From Alkalihalobacillus sp. FSL W8-0930 (lineage in GTDB: Bacteria > Bacillota > Bacilli > Bacillales > Bacillaceae_D): a stretch of DNA of 64,000 nucleotides. Every line of letters begins with the position of its first letter. The first letter of the stretch is position 1. Shown piece by piece: positions 35,808 to 45,813 of the stretch. Both the position numbers and the translations under genes were made by a program. The notes below the pieces were generated by a model. The model saw only the letters and a list, made by a program, of their open reading frames with translations. It searched no databases and was not told the origin of the DNA. Location of the stretch: positions 1,488,001 to 1,552,000 of the forward strand of contig CP150183.1 of the NCBI GenBank assembly GCA_037965595.1. Reading direction: 5' to 3'.

Positions 35808-36386
35808 TTGAAACATCAATTAATGATTGGCTGGGGCTTCTTGCTACTTGCGCTTACTGCATGCCAGGTTGGAGCCGCTGAAGTAGACCAAGATCTAATT
35901 AAACCAAAGCAACTTTCAGACAATGAGCATGAACTATTGGACGCCATTACAGACTATGGCGTATGGATCGATGTTGGTCAAATAAATCAGAGTAAACAAG
36001 TAATGATTGGCATGGACTATTATATAGATGGTGAACGTGTGGAAGAAGGATTTGAGATGAAACCAGATTTAAAAAGTGAAACCGAATCGATCCTCATTGC
36101 TCTTAACATTAATGGAGAAAATGATGACCAGTTAGATGGAATTGTTCAAGTGAATGATAAAGATGGAATGGCTCGTATTGATTTTAATCGATCATTAGAG
36201 ACATTTGATTATGCTTCATCTGAAGGTACCGAGCTACAGGCAGACGGGGTATTACTTAAGGAAGAAGAAAAAAACTATATTGGTTCGTTTCAAATTGGAG
36301 ATCAGATCACGCCGGTTGAACTGAAAGATATCGAATCGATGCAAAGCCCAGGACATTTACTTGCGTTTTACATTGAATATGAGTGA
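35808..36386 (+). CDS. Putative lipoprotein, paralogue of the next gene
   Basis: 192 residues with a TTG start after GAGGAGGG. The signal ends in LTAC. The mature protein is acidic, and its LSDNEHELLDAITDYGVWID segment is shared in form with the LTDNEELLFDSIGKETYLFD segment of the next gene. No known domain was recognised. The two genes are 12 bases apart and are probably a tandem duplication that has diverged. The location would be the outer face of the membrane. Confidence 0.75.
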   Translation: MKHQLMIGWGFLLLALTACQVGAAEVDQDLIKPKQLSDNEHELLDAITDYGVWIDVGQINQSKQVMIGMDYYIDGERVEEGFEMKPDLKSETESILIALNINGENDDQLDGIVQVNDKDGMARIDFNRSLETFDYASSEGTELQADGVLLKEEEKNYIGSFQIGDQITPVELKDIESMQSPGHLLAFYIEYE

Positions 36387-36398
36387 AGGAGTACACAT

Positions 36399-37025
36399 TT
36401 GAAATCTATAAAAAAATTAGTTTATGTTATGAGTCTAGGTGCACTATTAGTTGGGTGTTCACAGTCAGATTTAACAATTAAAGAGGCAGAACTAACCGAT
36501 AATGAAGAACTACTATTTGACTCGATCGGAAAAGAAACCTATTTATTTGATTTAGAAGGGGAACTACCAACGGGTAAGACGATGAGCATCGGTGTAGAAG
36601 AATATATCTATGGGGAATTGGAAGAGGATCGAGGCTATTTATCTGTTGGGGGATATGCAGATGAAGAGGAAGATCGTGATGAGGATTATAAAAAACTATT
36701 TATCATGATTAATGAAGATGACGAATCTGAAATGTCAGTGGATGTCCGAGTAACCTCTGAGAACGGTTTTGTCTCTTTAACTAAAGCGGAGATTGGAACA
36801 ATTGACATTGAGGAAAAAGCCTATGCGTCTGATGAGATTATTGGAGAAGATGCAGTCAATCTACTGGATAGTAACGAAGAGGATAAAAGAACCTATATCG
36901 CACACCTGACCATTAGTCCTAATGGGAGCTTTAGAACCTTTGACGTTGAACATGCGACCCAACCTAATGACGATTATGAATTTCTATACCTTTTCTATAT
37001 TGAAACGCATGATTTTGAAGAATAA
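36399..37025 (+). CDS. Putative lipoprotein, paralogue of the previous gene
   Basis: 208 residues with a TTG start after an AAGGAG site. The signal ends in LVGC. It is strikingly acidic (for example YADEEEDRDEDYKK) and has the same order of elements as its upstream neighbour, ending in a FYIETHDF stretch like the neighbour's FYIEYE. No known domain was recognised. High acidity suits an exposed protein of an alkaliphile or halotolerant cell. Confidence 0.75.
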   Translation: MKSIKKLVYVMSLGALLVGCSQSDLTIKEAELTDNEELLFDSIGKETYLFDLEGELPTGKTMSIGVEEYIYGELEEDRGYLSVGGYADEEEDRDEDYKKLFIMINEDDESEMSVDVRVTSENGFVSLTKAEIGTIDIEEKAYASDEIIGEDAVNLLDSNEEDKRTYIAHLTISPNGSFRTFDVEHATQPNDDYEFLYLFYIETHDFEE

Positions 37026-37120
37026 GCGCCCTTTATGCAGGAACCCCTCATTCTCTTTAGCTAAACCCTTTTAAGGCTTCTAAATAGGCTATCTTTCCAT
37101 TCTTTCTACCCTCAGCATCT

Positions 37121-37149
37121 TTGCGGAAAGTGCATAACTATGCTATATT
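37121..37149 (+). promoter_or_regulatory. Candidate sigma-A promoter of the aspartokinase gene
   Basis: TTGCGG, 17 bases, TATATT, located about 56 bases before the start codon. No lysine riboswitch is visible in this short leader. Confidence 0.5.
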
Positions 37150-37204
37150 TGGAATGTTAAGAATACGGAATAGAGAGATATAAGTTAGGAGCTGGAGAGG
37201 GAAT

Positions 37205-38575
37205 ATGAAGGTTGCAAAATTTGGGGGATCGTCTGTAGCGAGTGCGGTGCAAATCCGTAAAGTTGCAGCAATTATCGCAGAAGATACAGAAAGAAAAATT
37301 GTCGTCGTATCAGCTCCGGGAAAACGTGACAAACATGACTCAAAAGTAACGGATCTGTTAATTGAATTAGGTGAGCTAAGCCTTTCAACGGGTGAGGCTG
37401 AGGAGCAACTACAAGCCGTTATAGAACGCTATCGTTTGATTGCTGATGACTTAAAGGTCGATCGTGAAGTCATTAGTGTAATAGAAGCGGACTTACGCGA
37501 GCGTCTTGAAACGAACAGAGATAAGCCTGGTGTATTTATGGACGCAATCAAAGCAAGTGGAGAAGATAATAATGCGAAATTAATCGCAGCTTTCTTAAAG
37601 AGCGAAGGTATGAATGCGATTTATTTAAATCCTAAGGACGCGGGGCTGCTTGTGAGTGATGAGCCTGGAAATGCTCAAGTATTACCTGAAGCCTACGAGC
37701 ATTTAATTAAATTGCGTGATCGTGAAGAAGTGATTGTGTTTCCTGGATTTTTTGGGTATTCACCAGAAGGCACTCTTGTGACATTCCCGCGCGGAGGCTC
37801 GGATATTACAGGTGCCATTTTAGCTGCTGGAACGCAAGCTGAGTTGTATGAAAACTTTACCGATGTCGATTCTGTCTACGCAGCCAATCCAACAGTTGTT
37901 GAAAATCCGGTAGAAATTAAGCGTATGACATATCGTGAAATGCGTGAGCTTTCTTATGCGGGATTCTCTGTTTTTCATGATGAAGCCTTGATTCCTGCCT
38001 TCCGAAATGGGATCCCTGTCTGTGTGAAAAACACAAACAATCCATCTTCTTCAGGAACGATGATTATTGCGGAGCGAGAATATTTCTTTAATCCAGTGAT
38101 TGGTATTGCTGCAGATGACGGATTCTCTACTATTTATGTACGAAAATACTTAATGAACCGAGAAGTTGGATTCGGTCGTCGTCTTCTACAAATTCTTGAA
38201 GATGATGGCTTGTCATATGAACATATTCCTTCTGGTATTGATGATACGTCTGTTATTTTACGAGAACATCAATTAACGCCAGATATTGAAAAACGAATAA
38301 TCGAACGGATTAAGAACGAGCTTCATGCTGATGATGTCTACATTGAGAAGGATTTTTCAATGGTCATGATCGTTGGAGAAGGGATGCACAACACAGTTGG
38401 TGTATCAGCGCGTGCAACCCAGGCGCTGGCTCGTGCACATGTGAATATTGAGATGATTAACCAAGGTTCATCTGAGGTTAGTTTAGTGTTAGGAGTTCAT
38501 CAAGAGGACGCTGATCGTGCAGTGCAGGCACTCTACGAAGAGTTTTTCGGTGCATCAGACGGAACAATTCAATAA
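37205..38575 (+). CDS. Aspartate kinase (YclM/aspartokinase III-like)
   Basis: 456 residues. The kinase starts MKVAKFGGSSVASAVQIRKV and has the FPRGGSDITGAILA and YTDVDSVYAANP-like (NFTDVDSVYAANP) segments of the amino-acid kinase fold. Two ACT domains follow, with NREVGFGRRLLQILED and VGVSARATQALARAHVNIEM. It makes aspartyl phosphate for lysine, threonine and methionine. Length and ACT arrangement resemble B. subtilis YclM rather than LysC. It is monocistronic and followed by a strong hairpin. Confidence 0.92.
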   Translation: MKVAKFGGSSVASAVQIRKVAAIIAEDTERKIVVVSAPGKRDKHDSKVTDLLIELGELSLSTGEAEEQLQAVIERYRLIADDLKVDREVISVIEADLRERLETNRDKPGVFMDAIKASGEDNNAKLIAAFLKSEGMNAIYLNPKDAGLLVSDEPGNAQVLPEAYEHLIKLRDREEVIVFPGFFGYSPEGTLVTFPRGGSDITGAILAAGTQAELYENFTDVDSVYAANPTVVENPVEIKRMTYREMRELSYAGFSVFHDEALIPAFRNGIPVCVKNTNNPSSSGTMIIAEREYFFNPVIGIAADDGFSTIYVRKYLMNREVGFGRRLLQILEDDGLSYEHIPSGIDDTSVILREHQLTPDIEKRIIERIKNELHADDVYIEKDFSMVMIVGEGMHNTVGVSARATQALARAHVNIEMINQGSSEVSLVLGVHQEDADRAVQALYEEFFGASDGTIQ

Positions 38576-38585
38576 ATAAGATGAA

Positions 38586-38620
38586 GTGGACCAACTAGTA
38601 AAGGCTAGTTGGTCTTTCAT
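38586..38620 (+). terminator. Terminator after aspartokinase
   Basis: GACCAACTAG and CTAGTTGGTC pair perfectly around a 6-nt loop and are followed by TTTC. Confidence 0.8.
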
Positions 38621-38627
38621 CAATCAT

Positions 38628-38668
38628 AAACAAAACCCAGGTCCATAGATAGACCTGGGTTTTGTTTA
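38628..38668 (-). terminator. Terminator of the sodium channel gene
   Basis: AACAAAACCCAGGTC pairs with its complement around an 8-nt loop. The T-rich arm serves the minus-strand gene ending at 38666, and it can also act on the plus strand. Confidence 0.8.
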
Positions 38669-39463
38669 TGATCTTTCCTTCAACAAACGCTTAATCTCAT
38701 CAAGCTCTTGCTTTAATTCAGACATTGTTGGCTGCTCTCCGTTTGCTTGCTTCTCATCATCTTCGTTAGCTTTTTCTACGTTGTTCACAATAACCCCAAT
38801 GAATAAGTTAAAGATAATAAACGTACCGAGTAGCACAAATGAGATAAAGTAAATCCATGACCACTTATAAATTTCGAGAATAGATGACATAATCCCACTT
38901 GCCCAAGAATCTAATGTAACAATTTGGAACAAAGTCATTAATGAAACGGGCAGGCTTCCAAAGTAATCAGGGGCGACAGATGAGAACAGCATCGTTCCAA
39001 TCACCGCGTAGATATAAAAGAAAATTGACATTAATACAAAGATGTTTCCCATCGACGGAATGGTTAAGATTAACGCGTCAACCAAGCGACGGAGGGAAGG
39101 GATTACGGATATAGCTCGAAGTATACGTAGCACTCGTAAAATCCTTAAGACCGTTACAAAATGTGCCCCCGCAAATAAATGTCCCATACCTACAATGATA
39201 AAATCAAACCAATTCCATCCTTTTGAAAAGAATGTTTTTGGAGGAACGGCTAAAAAACGCAAAATAATTTCAATAGTGAACAAATACAGCAATGTTTTAT
39301 CAGCGAATGCAAAAAGTGGTTGATAGGTTTTATAAAGAGAGGGGGATGTTTCCATTCCTACAATAATGGCATTAATGATGATCAACGTGATGATTGTTCC
39401 AGTGAACCATTTGTTTTCAACGAACCGATCTAAACGAGATTGATAGAGTTTGAGTGTGGTCAT
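38666..39463 (-). CDS. Voltage-gated sodium channel, NaChBac type, with a TLDSWAS filter
   Basis: 265 residues, one six-helix subunit that would form a tetramer in the membrane. The S4 voltage sensor has Arg at 107, 110, 113 and 116 in VLRILRVLRILR. The pore filter is TLDSWAS (183-189), where the prototype NaChBac has TLESWAS. S6 is the typical FNLFIGVIVNNVEKA, followed by an acidic neck and a coiled coil (LKQELDEIKRLLKE). In alkaliphilic Bacillus such channels bring in sodium for pH homeostasis and motility. The Glu-to-Asp change may alter selectivity. Confidence 0.92.
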   Translation of the reverse strand: MTTLKLYQSRLDRFVENKWFTGTIITLIIINAIIVGMETSPSLYKTYQPLFAFADKTLLYLFTIEIILRFLAVPPKTFFSKGWNWFDFIIVGMGHLFAGAHFVTVLRILRVLRILRAISVIPSLRRLVDALILTIPSMGNIFVLMSIFFYIYAVIGTMLFSSVAPDYFGSLPVSLMTLFQIVTLDSWASGIMSSILEIYKWSWIYFISFVLLGTFIIFNLFIGVIVNNVEKANEDDEKQANGEQPTMSELKQELDEIKRLLKERS

Positions 39464-39599
39464 ATATGTAAAAGGCTCCTTCTTATCTGTTTCCCACCCT
39501 TATTTTACTAAAAGTTTGTGTATAAATATATGCTCAGTTCGTTTTTAATGAATGGAGACACAAAATATGCGAAGCTCATTTAGAGGCTTCGCATGTTTG

Positions 39600-40442
39600 T
39601 TAGGATGAATGGTTGGTTGGTGTGTATGCCGAACCAAGTTCTGTTGAACGCTTTACAGCTTTACCGATAGCATTCTGCAGGATTTCTTGTGTAGCGTGAG
39701 AGGATAATTCATTAATGCCTGCTTCGGTTGTGCCGCCAGGACTCATCACTTCTTTATATAATTCCTTAGGCGTTTTACTTGTTTGTTGAAGTCGCTTTCC
39801 TACTCCAACCACTGTTTGTGTAATTAACTCTCGTGCTTGTTGCTCCGAAAGCCCAGCCTCTTGGGCTGCTTTTTCCATGGCCTCAACCATGTAATAGAAG
39901 TAAGCAGGGCCACTACCAGCAACACCTGTCACGGCATCCATTTGTGCTTCATCAACAATTGAGACTGTACCGATCGCTTTAAATAACGCCTCGACGGTGA
40001 GTAAGTCAGCATCTGTTGCATACTCGCCAGGACAAATAGCAGAAGCAGATTCACCAACTTTTGCAGATGTGTTTGGCATCGTTCGAATCACTGGATTTGT
40101 TGATCCAAGCTCTTCTTCAATCAGGGTTGTAGGAATCCCTGCAATTACAGAAACAATGAGCTGTGAACTAGTCACATGCTCCCTAATGTGAGAGATCGCG
40201 TCGTGCACATTCTTCGGTTTCATCGCAAGCACGATGATGTCTGACCCTTTAATGGCCTGCAAGCGATCAGATTCTATTTCTACGGAGTATGTGTTTTTAA
40301 TGTAATCAAGTCGGTCCTGGTCCTGCAAATTCGCTACAGTAATCATGCGAGGAGAGACAATTCGACGTGTAATTAAGCCGCCAATAATTGCTTCTGCCAT
40401 CGAACCAGCACCTAGAAACGTAATAGACTTATTGATATTCAT
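39600..40442 (-). CDS. proC: Pyrroline-5-carboxylate reductase
   Basis: 280 residues. It reduces pyrroline-5-carboxylate to proline with NADPH. The N-terminal FLGAGSMAEAIIGGLI is the dinucleotide motif, and VMSPGGTTEAGI is the P5CR signature. It is the last gene of a proB-proA-proC run, 14 bases after proA. The operon is governed by the proline T-box upstream of proB, so this looks like the biosynthetic, proline-starvation-induced pathway. Confidence 0.95.
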   Translation of the reverse strand: MNINKSITFLGAGSMAEAIIGGLITRRIVSPRMITVANLQDQDRLDYIKNTYSVEIESDRLQAIKGSDIIVLAMKPKNVHDAISHIREHVTSSQLIVSVIAGIPTTLIEEELGSTNPVIRTMPNTSAKVGESASAICPGEYATDADLLTVEALFKAIGTVSIVDEAQMDAVTGVAGSGPAYFYYMVEAMEKAAQEAGLSEQQARELITQTVVGVGKRLQQTSKTPKELYKEVMSPGGTTEAGINELSSHATQEILQNAIGKAVKRSTELGSAYTPTNHSS

Positions 40443-40456
40443 GAGGCAATCATTCC

Positions 40457-41704
40457 TTATGGTTTAATCTGACCTTCACCAAAGATCATAAATTTTGTTG
40501 ATGTTAAAGCTTCCAGTCCCATTGGACCACGTGCGTGAAGCTTCTGAGTACTTATCCCGATTTCAGCACCGAACCCAAATTCAAAGCCATCAGTAAAACG
40601 AGTGGACGCGTTGTGATAGACAGCCGCTGCATCGACGCCGTTTAAGAACGTGAGCACATGCTCTTCTGTTTCACTTACAATCGCCTCGGAATGCTTTGTT
40701 CCATACGTACGAATGTGAGCCATTGCTTCTTCTGTTGAGTTAACGAGTTTAACCGCTACTTTTAAATCAAGGTATTCCTCAGCCCAATCATGTTCGCCTG
40801 CGATCGTTGCTTGAGAGTCCCATTTCAGAAGCTCTTCATCACCAAACAGTTCAACGCCATGTTCATGCAAATCAGAAAGAAGGGCAGGTAAATGGTTTTT
40901 GGCCCATGTGCGATGAATTAGCAACGTTTCGGCTGCATTACAAACGGAAGGACGTTGAGTTTTGGCGTTGATGGCGATAGAGCGAGCCATCTCTACATCG
41001 GCCGATTCATCAATAAATACGTGACAGTTTCCAACGCCTGTTTCGAGAACAGGAACAGATGCTTTTTCGACAACTGTTTTAATTAATGATGCGCCGCCCC
41101 GGGGGATTAGAACATCAAGATATTCATTTAATGTAAACAATTCAGATGCTGCTTCTCGGCTTGTATCTTCAATTAATTGAATCGCTTCCTTTGGTAGACC
41201 TGCATTAGCAAGTGCTGCTTGTAGACATTGAACAATTTGACGATTCGAATGAATTGCTGTACTGCTTCCCCGTAAAATGACCGCATTACCGGTTTTTAAG
41301 CAAAGACCTGCTGCATCAACGGTTACATTTGGGCGGGCTTCATAGATAATGCCGATTACACCAAGAGGAACTCGTTTTTTTTCAATACGTAATCCATTTG
41401 GACGATCGATTGTTTGAATGGTTTCTCCAATTGGATCTGTCAGCTCAGCGACTTGTCTTAGTCCGTCGGCCATATCTTTGATTCTGGAATCAGTTAACGT
41501 TAGTCGGTCAAGTAAGGTTTTGGTTTGACCGGCCGCCTGCCCGCTCTCTACATCAAGCGCATTCGCTGTTAGAATGGCATCGCTCTCAGCTTCAAGGGCT
41601 TGAGCCATCGTGTATAATGCTTCATTTTTTTGTGTTGTTGTTAAGCTTGCTAGGTGATACGTAATGTCCTTTGCACGTTTAGCTTTCCCTATGATTTCAC
41701 TCAT
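40457..41704 (-). CDS. proA: Glutamate-5-semialdehyde dehydrogenase
   Basis: 415 residues. It reduces glutamyl phosphate to glutamate semialdehyde. The [32 protein letters not shown] and [10 protein letters not shown] segments and the catalytic-cysteine stretch [13 protein letters not shown] are as expected. It overlaps the end of proB by 8 bases. The sequence from [11 protein letters not shown] onward shows no truncation. Confidence 0.96.
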   Translation of the reverse strand: MSEIIGKAKRAKDITYHLASLTTTQKNEALYTMAQALEAESDAILTANALDVESGQAAGQTKTLLDRLTLTDSRIKDMADGLRQVAELTDPIGETIQTIDRPNGLRIEKKRVPLGVIGIIYEARPNVTVDAAGLCLKTGNAVILRGSSTAIHSNRQIVQCLQAALANAGLPKEAIQLIEDTSREAASELFTLNEYLDVLIPRGGASLIKTVVEKASVPVLETGVGNCHVFIDESADVEMARSIAINAKTQRPSVCNAAETLLIHRTWAKNHLPALLSDLHEHGVELFGDEELLKWDSQATIAGEHDWAEEYLDLKVAVKLVNSTEEAMAHIRTYGTKHSEAIVSETEEHVLTFLNGVDAAAVYHNASTRFTDGFEFGFGAEIGISTQKLHARGPMGLEALTSTKFMIFGEGQIKP

Positions 41705-42830
41705 GATGACAGGACTCCTTCCAATTAGAAGCTACCCATTGATCTCGATGGATAATTTCTTTTCTTGTTTTTTTTGTAATTTGTTGTGCACGTGCGCTAT
41801 CAAGTCCGAGTACTTGTGATAGCTCTTTTGATGATACGTTTGTTCGGCCTTTACCGACAATCGTGCCTTGCTGATTATAAACATGGATGACCTCGTCAGA
41901 AGAGAAGGTACCATGCACCGATAGGACGCCTGCTGGCAACAGACTTTTTCCTTTAATAAGAAGAGCTTGCTCGGCGCCCTGGTCAATCACAATAGAACCA
42001 TTTGCATGAGAATGGAGGGAAATCCATTGCTTTGTTGTAGGCATGACGGTGTGATTGGAAAAACTCCCAAGATACGTTCCATCTCCGTTTCCATTAAGAA
42101 TCGTCAACAGTTTTTCGTGACCCTCACCTTTTCCAATGAACGTGTTTACTCCTAGAGAGAGGGCGGTCTGTGCTGCTGTGATCTTAGATTTCATTCCACC
42201 AGTGCCAACCGTTGTTCCAGATTCACCCGACAAGTTCAATAATTCCTCGGTGACCTCAGGAAGATGATCAAAGCGCGTTGCATCTGGGTTCTTATTTGGA
42301 TTGTCTGAATAAATGCCGTTCACATCCGTTAAAATGATCAGCATATCTGCGTGAACAAAACCAGCCACAAGGGCAGAAAGCATATCGTTGTCGCCAAAAG
42401 TCAGTTCCTCTACACTCGTTGAATCATTTTCATTAATGATCGGGATACAGCCTCTTTTTAATAATTCAGTGATGGTTCGATTGGCATTACCAAATCTGGC
42501 GTGATCTGAAAAATCATCTCGTGTGAGCAACAGCTGAGCGGGGGTCAAGCCGTATGGTGCAAATTGTTCCGTGTACCCTTGCATCAAGAGGCCTTGACCA
42601 ACGGCTGCAGCTGCTTGTTTTCCTGATAGCGTCACGGGTCGGACCGGATAGCCAAGTGACGGGAACCCTGCTGCGACAGCACCTGATGAGATGAGAATCA
42701 CATCATGGCCCTCACTTTTTAATGCAGCAAGTGCTCCTACATGCTCTGTCAGCTTCAGTGTACTAAGAGAGCCATTTGCTTCCGTTAATGAACTACTTCC
42801 AATCTTTACAACAATTCGTTGCCGACCCAT
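41697..42830 (-). CDS. proB: Glutamate 5-kinase
   Basis: 377 residues. The amino-acid kinase domain starts [19 protein letters not shown] and has [18 protein letters not shown]. The [12 protein letters not shown] motif is intact. A C-terminal PUA domain covers about residues 280-360. The enzyme phosphorylates glutamate, the first step of proline synthesis, and is usually feedback-inhibited by proline. It is the first gene of proB-proA-proC. An AAAGAGGGA site precedes the ATG, behind a T-box leader. Confidence 0.96.
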   Translation of the reverse strand: MGRQRIVVKIGSSSLTEANGSLSTLKLTEHVGALAALKSEGHDVILISSGAVAAGFPSLGYPVRPVTLSGKQAAAAVGQGLLMQGYTEQFAPYGLTPAQLLLTRDDFSDHARFGNANRTITELLKRGCIPIINENDSTSVEELTFGDNDMLSALVAGFVHADMLIILTDVNGIYSDNPNKNPDATRFDHLPEVTEELLNLSGESGTTVGTGGMKSKITAAQTALSLGVNTFIGKGEGHEKLLTILNGNGDGTYLGSFSNHTVMPTTKQWISLHSHANGSIVIDQGAEQALLIKGKSLLPAGVLSVHGTFSSDEVIHVYNQQGTIVGKGRTNVSSKELSQVLGLDSARAQQITKKTRKEIIHRDQWVASNWKESCHHE

Positions 42831-42867
42831 GATTAATCCCTCTTTCTAAAAAATATAAATAAAAAAC

Positions 42868-43085
42868 ACTCCAGTCCTCATAAAAAGGACGGAGTGTTAT
42901 CCGCGGTACCACCTTGTTTGACATATATCATGTCCACTTTAGCTCTTGTAACGTAAGAGTGACGTCCATCTTTTAATGGATGCTCAAAGGCAGGTTCTCC
43001 TAATGAAGCGGTGATGGGTCTTTCAGCCGGTGAACCCACTCTCTAATCACGTTCGTTAGAATACTAATCCTTCTCTATGCAATGT
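42868..43085 (-). promoter_or_regulatory. T-box riboswitch, proline-type, upstream of proB
   Basis: On the minus strand the T-box sequence AAGGTGGTACCGCGG (about 42,900-42,915) is followed by a terminator hairpin (AACACTCCGTCC with GGACTGGAGTGTT, then T run). Upstream, a stem I region contains GAGAACCTGCC, in which CCT is a plausible proline specifier codon. Uncharged proline tRNA would favour readthrough into proBAC. Confidence 0.9.
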
Positions 43086-43345
43086 CATATAATGTGCTAA
43101 GTATAATTCGCCGCTTTAAAGAAGTCAAGTGGATAATGGTGTATTTTTTATTTAATTAGATTATTCAGATTAATAGATAAAAACACTTAAGATACGCCAT
43201 GTATAAGGGTTCTGGGCGATTCAATCATATCTAGGTAAATTCAGATGACACTCTTGCCTAAGCCAATGAATAGCATAGGTTATGTACAAACGAAGTGCAC
43301 AAGAGCGGAATGGTAATTAAAGAACCCAAAAGGGGCTGATTATGG

Positions 43346-45196
43346 ATGTGCGGCATTACAGGGTGGATAGATTGGCGGAAAGATATGCGGAAAGAGACAG
43401 CTGCCCTTCATAAGATGGCAACAACTCTAAATCGCAGAGGTCCTGATGACTTGAATATATGGACTTCAACTCATGCTGGATTTGGTCATGCGCGGTTAGT
43501 TGTAGTTGATCCAGCAGGTGGTATTCAACCGATGACAAGAACCGTAAATAATAAAGAGTACACACTTGTTTATAATGGAGAGCTTTATAACACAGAAGAA
43601 ATTCGCAGCGAGCTACTAAGACAGGGTCATACCTTTTTAGGGCATTCTGATACCGAAGTTCTCCTTAAATCGTATATTGAATGGGGAAGCGGATGTCTAG
43701 AGAAGTTTAACGGCATCTTTGCTTTTGCCATTTGGAATGAGCAAGATCAAAGCTTGTTTATGGCAAGAGATCGCTTAGGTGTGAAGCCATTATTTTATTC
43801 TGTCCTACATGGTGCGTTAATTTTTGGTTCAGAGCTAAAAGCCTTACTTGCTAATCCAAAGCTTGATGCAGTCGTTGATCGTGAGGGGCTTGCTGATGTG
43901 ATGGGGCTTGCACCATCACGTACACCTGGGCAAGGCATTTACAAAAACATCTCCGAGCTCAGACCGGGTCATATGTTGATTTATGACCGGAACGGAGCAA
44001 AAGTGAGTCGTTATTGGTCTCTTAAAAGCACCGAGCACAAAGAGGATGCAGAAGAGACAGCCGCTCATATTCGTGAGCTTTTAACCGATACGGTAAAAAG
44101 ACAATTGTTTGCTGATGTTCCTGTAGGGATGTTCCTTTCAGGAGGACTGGATTCAAGCGCACTAACAGCACTTGCTGCCGATATCTATAAACAAGAAGGA
44201 AGAGGATCAATCCGAAGCTATTCCATCGATTACGATGAAAATGATAAATACTTTAAGTCAAGTGCATTCCAACCGAATTCAGACGCCCCGTGGATTAAGA
44301 AAGTATCAGACGTCTTAAAAACGGATCATACAAATGCTATTATTTCCATTGATACATTAGCGGAGCAGTTAAAAGAAGCCGTAAAGGTTCGCGACCTGCC
44401 AGGAATGGCTGATGTCGATTCCTCCTTACTTTGGTTCTGTAAAGAAATTAAGAAGGATGTAACCGTTGGCCTATCAGGAGAATGTGCAGACGAAATCTTT
44501 GGCGGGTACCCGTGGTTTCATCAACCAGAAATTATGAATATCGATGGTTTCCCTTGGATGCGGTCGATTGACGAACGAGAAGATCTCCTTAATGATTCGT
44601 GGAAGTCTAAATTAAAGCTAAAAGATTATGTTCAAAGCCAATACCGCAAAACCATTAACGAAACACCACGGTTTGCTGGTGACTCAAAGGAAGAAGCAAG
44701 ACGACGAGAAATCTCATACTTAAATATTATTTGGTTTATGACAAATTTATTAGATCGTAAAGATCGTATGAGCATGGGAGCAAGCCTTGAGGTACGTGTA
44801 CCTTTCTCAGATCACCGACTCGTTGAATACGTCTGGAATATCCCTTGGGAAATGAAGCGTTACGGAGGCAAAGAAAAAGGAATACTCCGTAAAGCAATGG
44901 AAGGCGTTCTCCCGGATGAAGTTCTTTATCGGAAGAAAAGCCCTTACCCTAAAACACACCATCCAAAGTACGCAGAAACGGTTAAACACCTAATGGATGA
45001 CGTTCTAAAGCAAAAAGACGCTCCATTGTTTGAGTTTGTAAACAAAGACAAACTCAAAGCCATTAACGAAACAGGTGGCTTTGATACAGGAACGCCATAC
45101 TTCGGGCAACTCATGGCTGGACCACAGCTTCTCGCTCACTTCGTGCAGATGGATTATTGGTTGAATGAATACAATGTGAAAATAGAAGATAAGTAG
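43346..45196 (+). CDS. asnB: Asparagine synthase (glutamine-hydrolysing)
   Basis: 616 residues. The start MCGITGW exposes the catalytic Cys2 of the class II glutamine amidotransferase domain, which also has LNRRGPDD and YNGELYN. The synthetase domain has the PP-loop FLSGGLDSSAL and SGECADEIFGGYPWF. An upstream ATG at 43342 is out of frame, so 43346 is the start. It amidates aspartate with glutamine. It is monocistronic with a hairpin after the stop. Confidence 0.95.
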   Translation: MCGITGWIDWRKDMRKETAALHKMATTLNRRGPDDLNIWTSTHAGFGHARLVVVDPAGGIQPMTRTVNNKEYTLVYNGELYNTEEIRSELLRQGHTFLGHSDTEVLLKSYIEWGSGCLEKFNGIFAFAIWNEQDQSLFMARDRLGVKPLFYSVLHGALIFGSELKALLANPKLDAVVDREGLADVMGLAPSRTPGQGIYKNISELRPGHMLIYDRNGAKVSRYWSLKSTEHKEDAEETAAHIRELLTDTVKRQLFADVPVGMFLSGGLDSSALTALAADIYKQEGRGSIRSYSIDYDENDKYFKSSAFQPNSDAPWIKKVSDVLKTDHTNAIISIDTLAEQLKEAVKVRDLPGMADVDSSLLWFCKEIKKDVTVGLSGECADEIFGGYPWFHQPEIMNIDGFPWMRSIDEREDLLNDSWKSKLKLKDYVQSQYRKTINETPRFAGDSKEEARRREISYLNIIWFMTNLLDRKDRMSMGASLEVRVPFSDHRLVEYVWNIPWEMKRYGGKEKGILRKAMEGVLPDEVLYRKKSPYPKTHHPKYAETVKHLMDDVLKQKDAPLFEFVNKDKLKAINETGGFDTGTPYFGQLMAGPQLLAHFVQMDYWLNEYNVKIEDK

Positions 45197-45204
45197 GTTG
45201 GAGA

Positions 45205-45240
45205 CCTTTCTGGTGAGTGTACTGGGAAGGTTTTTTTGTG
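45205..45240 (+). terminator. Terminator after asnB
   Basis: ACCTTTCT pairs with GGGAAGGT (with G-T pairs) around a 13-nt loop and is followed by seven T. Confidence 0.7.
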
Positions 45241-45404
45241 TTTGTTGCGGGGGAAATTGATATTATTGCTAATAATGACTTTCACCAAAAGCTCCAGTTG
45301 AAAGAGTAAGAAAATAATTCAGTTAGATTCTAGAGGTATTTAGGTGATGCATAGATCTGAAAGGATTGGTTTAATAAGCAATAACTTTAAGGAGGGGTAA
45401 GTAG

Positions 45405-45563
45405 ATGAAAAGATACTATGCTTTAATAATATGTGCATTTATCGGTTCTTTTTTAACATTTATTTCTCAAAATGACTTTTCAGCCTTAGTAATAACAAAT
45501 GGTTTATTAGATGCAATTTTAGGGTGCTTGATTTATTTTTTGGATTTAAAAGAGAAAACATAG
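45405..45563 (+). CDS. Small membrane protein, 52 residues
   Basis: It starts MKRYYALIICAFIGSFLTFI and has two hydrophobic stretches separated by a short polar loop (SQNDFSA), ending DLKEKT. An AAGGAGGGG site sits 7 bases before the ATG. No family is recognised. It is the first of a patch of small AT-rich genes after asnB. Confidence 0.6.
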   Translation: MKRYYALIICAFIGSFLTFISQNDFSALVITNGLLDAILGCLIYFLDLKEKT

Positions 45564-45630
45564 ATTTCAGAAGTGGTGTGGTGCATCTTAAGCATAGTTT
45601 ATGAATTGGTTATCAATTACAAAGCCATTA

Positions 45631-45813
45631 CTAAACAAAAAAATAAGCGATTGATCTGACAGTGTAATAGGCAGCTAAGAAGATGAATAAAGGTCTTAAA
45701 AACCTCTTATTATCTTTTTTAAAAACAACGATGATAGAAATGGCATATACAAGTGGTAACCATATGAACCAAAATAGAAAATCGTCAAACAAGAATTCTA
45801 GGATTTTAATCAT
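45631..45813 (-). CDS. Small membrane protein, 60 residues (uncertain)
   Basis: MIKILEFLFDDFLFWFIWLP followed by two more hydrophobic stretches and a basic loop (FKKDNKRFLRP). The open frame is plausible as a membrane protein, but the AAGGG site lies almost against the ATG, so translation is doubtful. No family is recognised. Confidence 0.35.
   Translation of the reverse strand: MIKILEFLFDDFLFWFIWLPLVYAISIIVVFKKDNKRFLRPLFIFLAAYYTVRSIAYFFV

Noticed and set aside
37026-37204. Lysine riboswitch before aspartokinase
   Set aside because: The leader after the probable promoter is only about 50 bases, too short for the lysine aptamer and without its conserved core.
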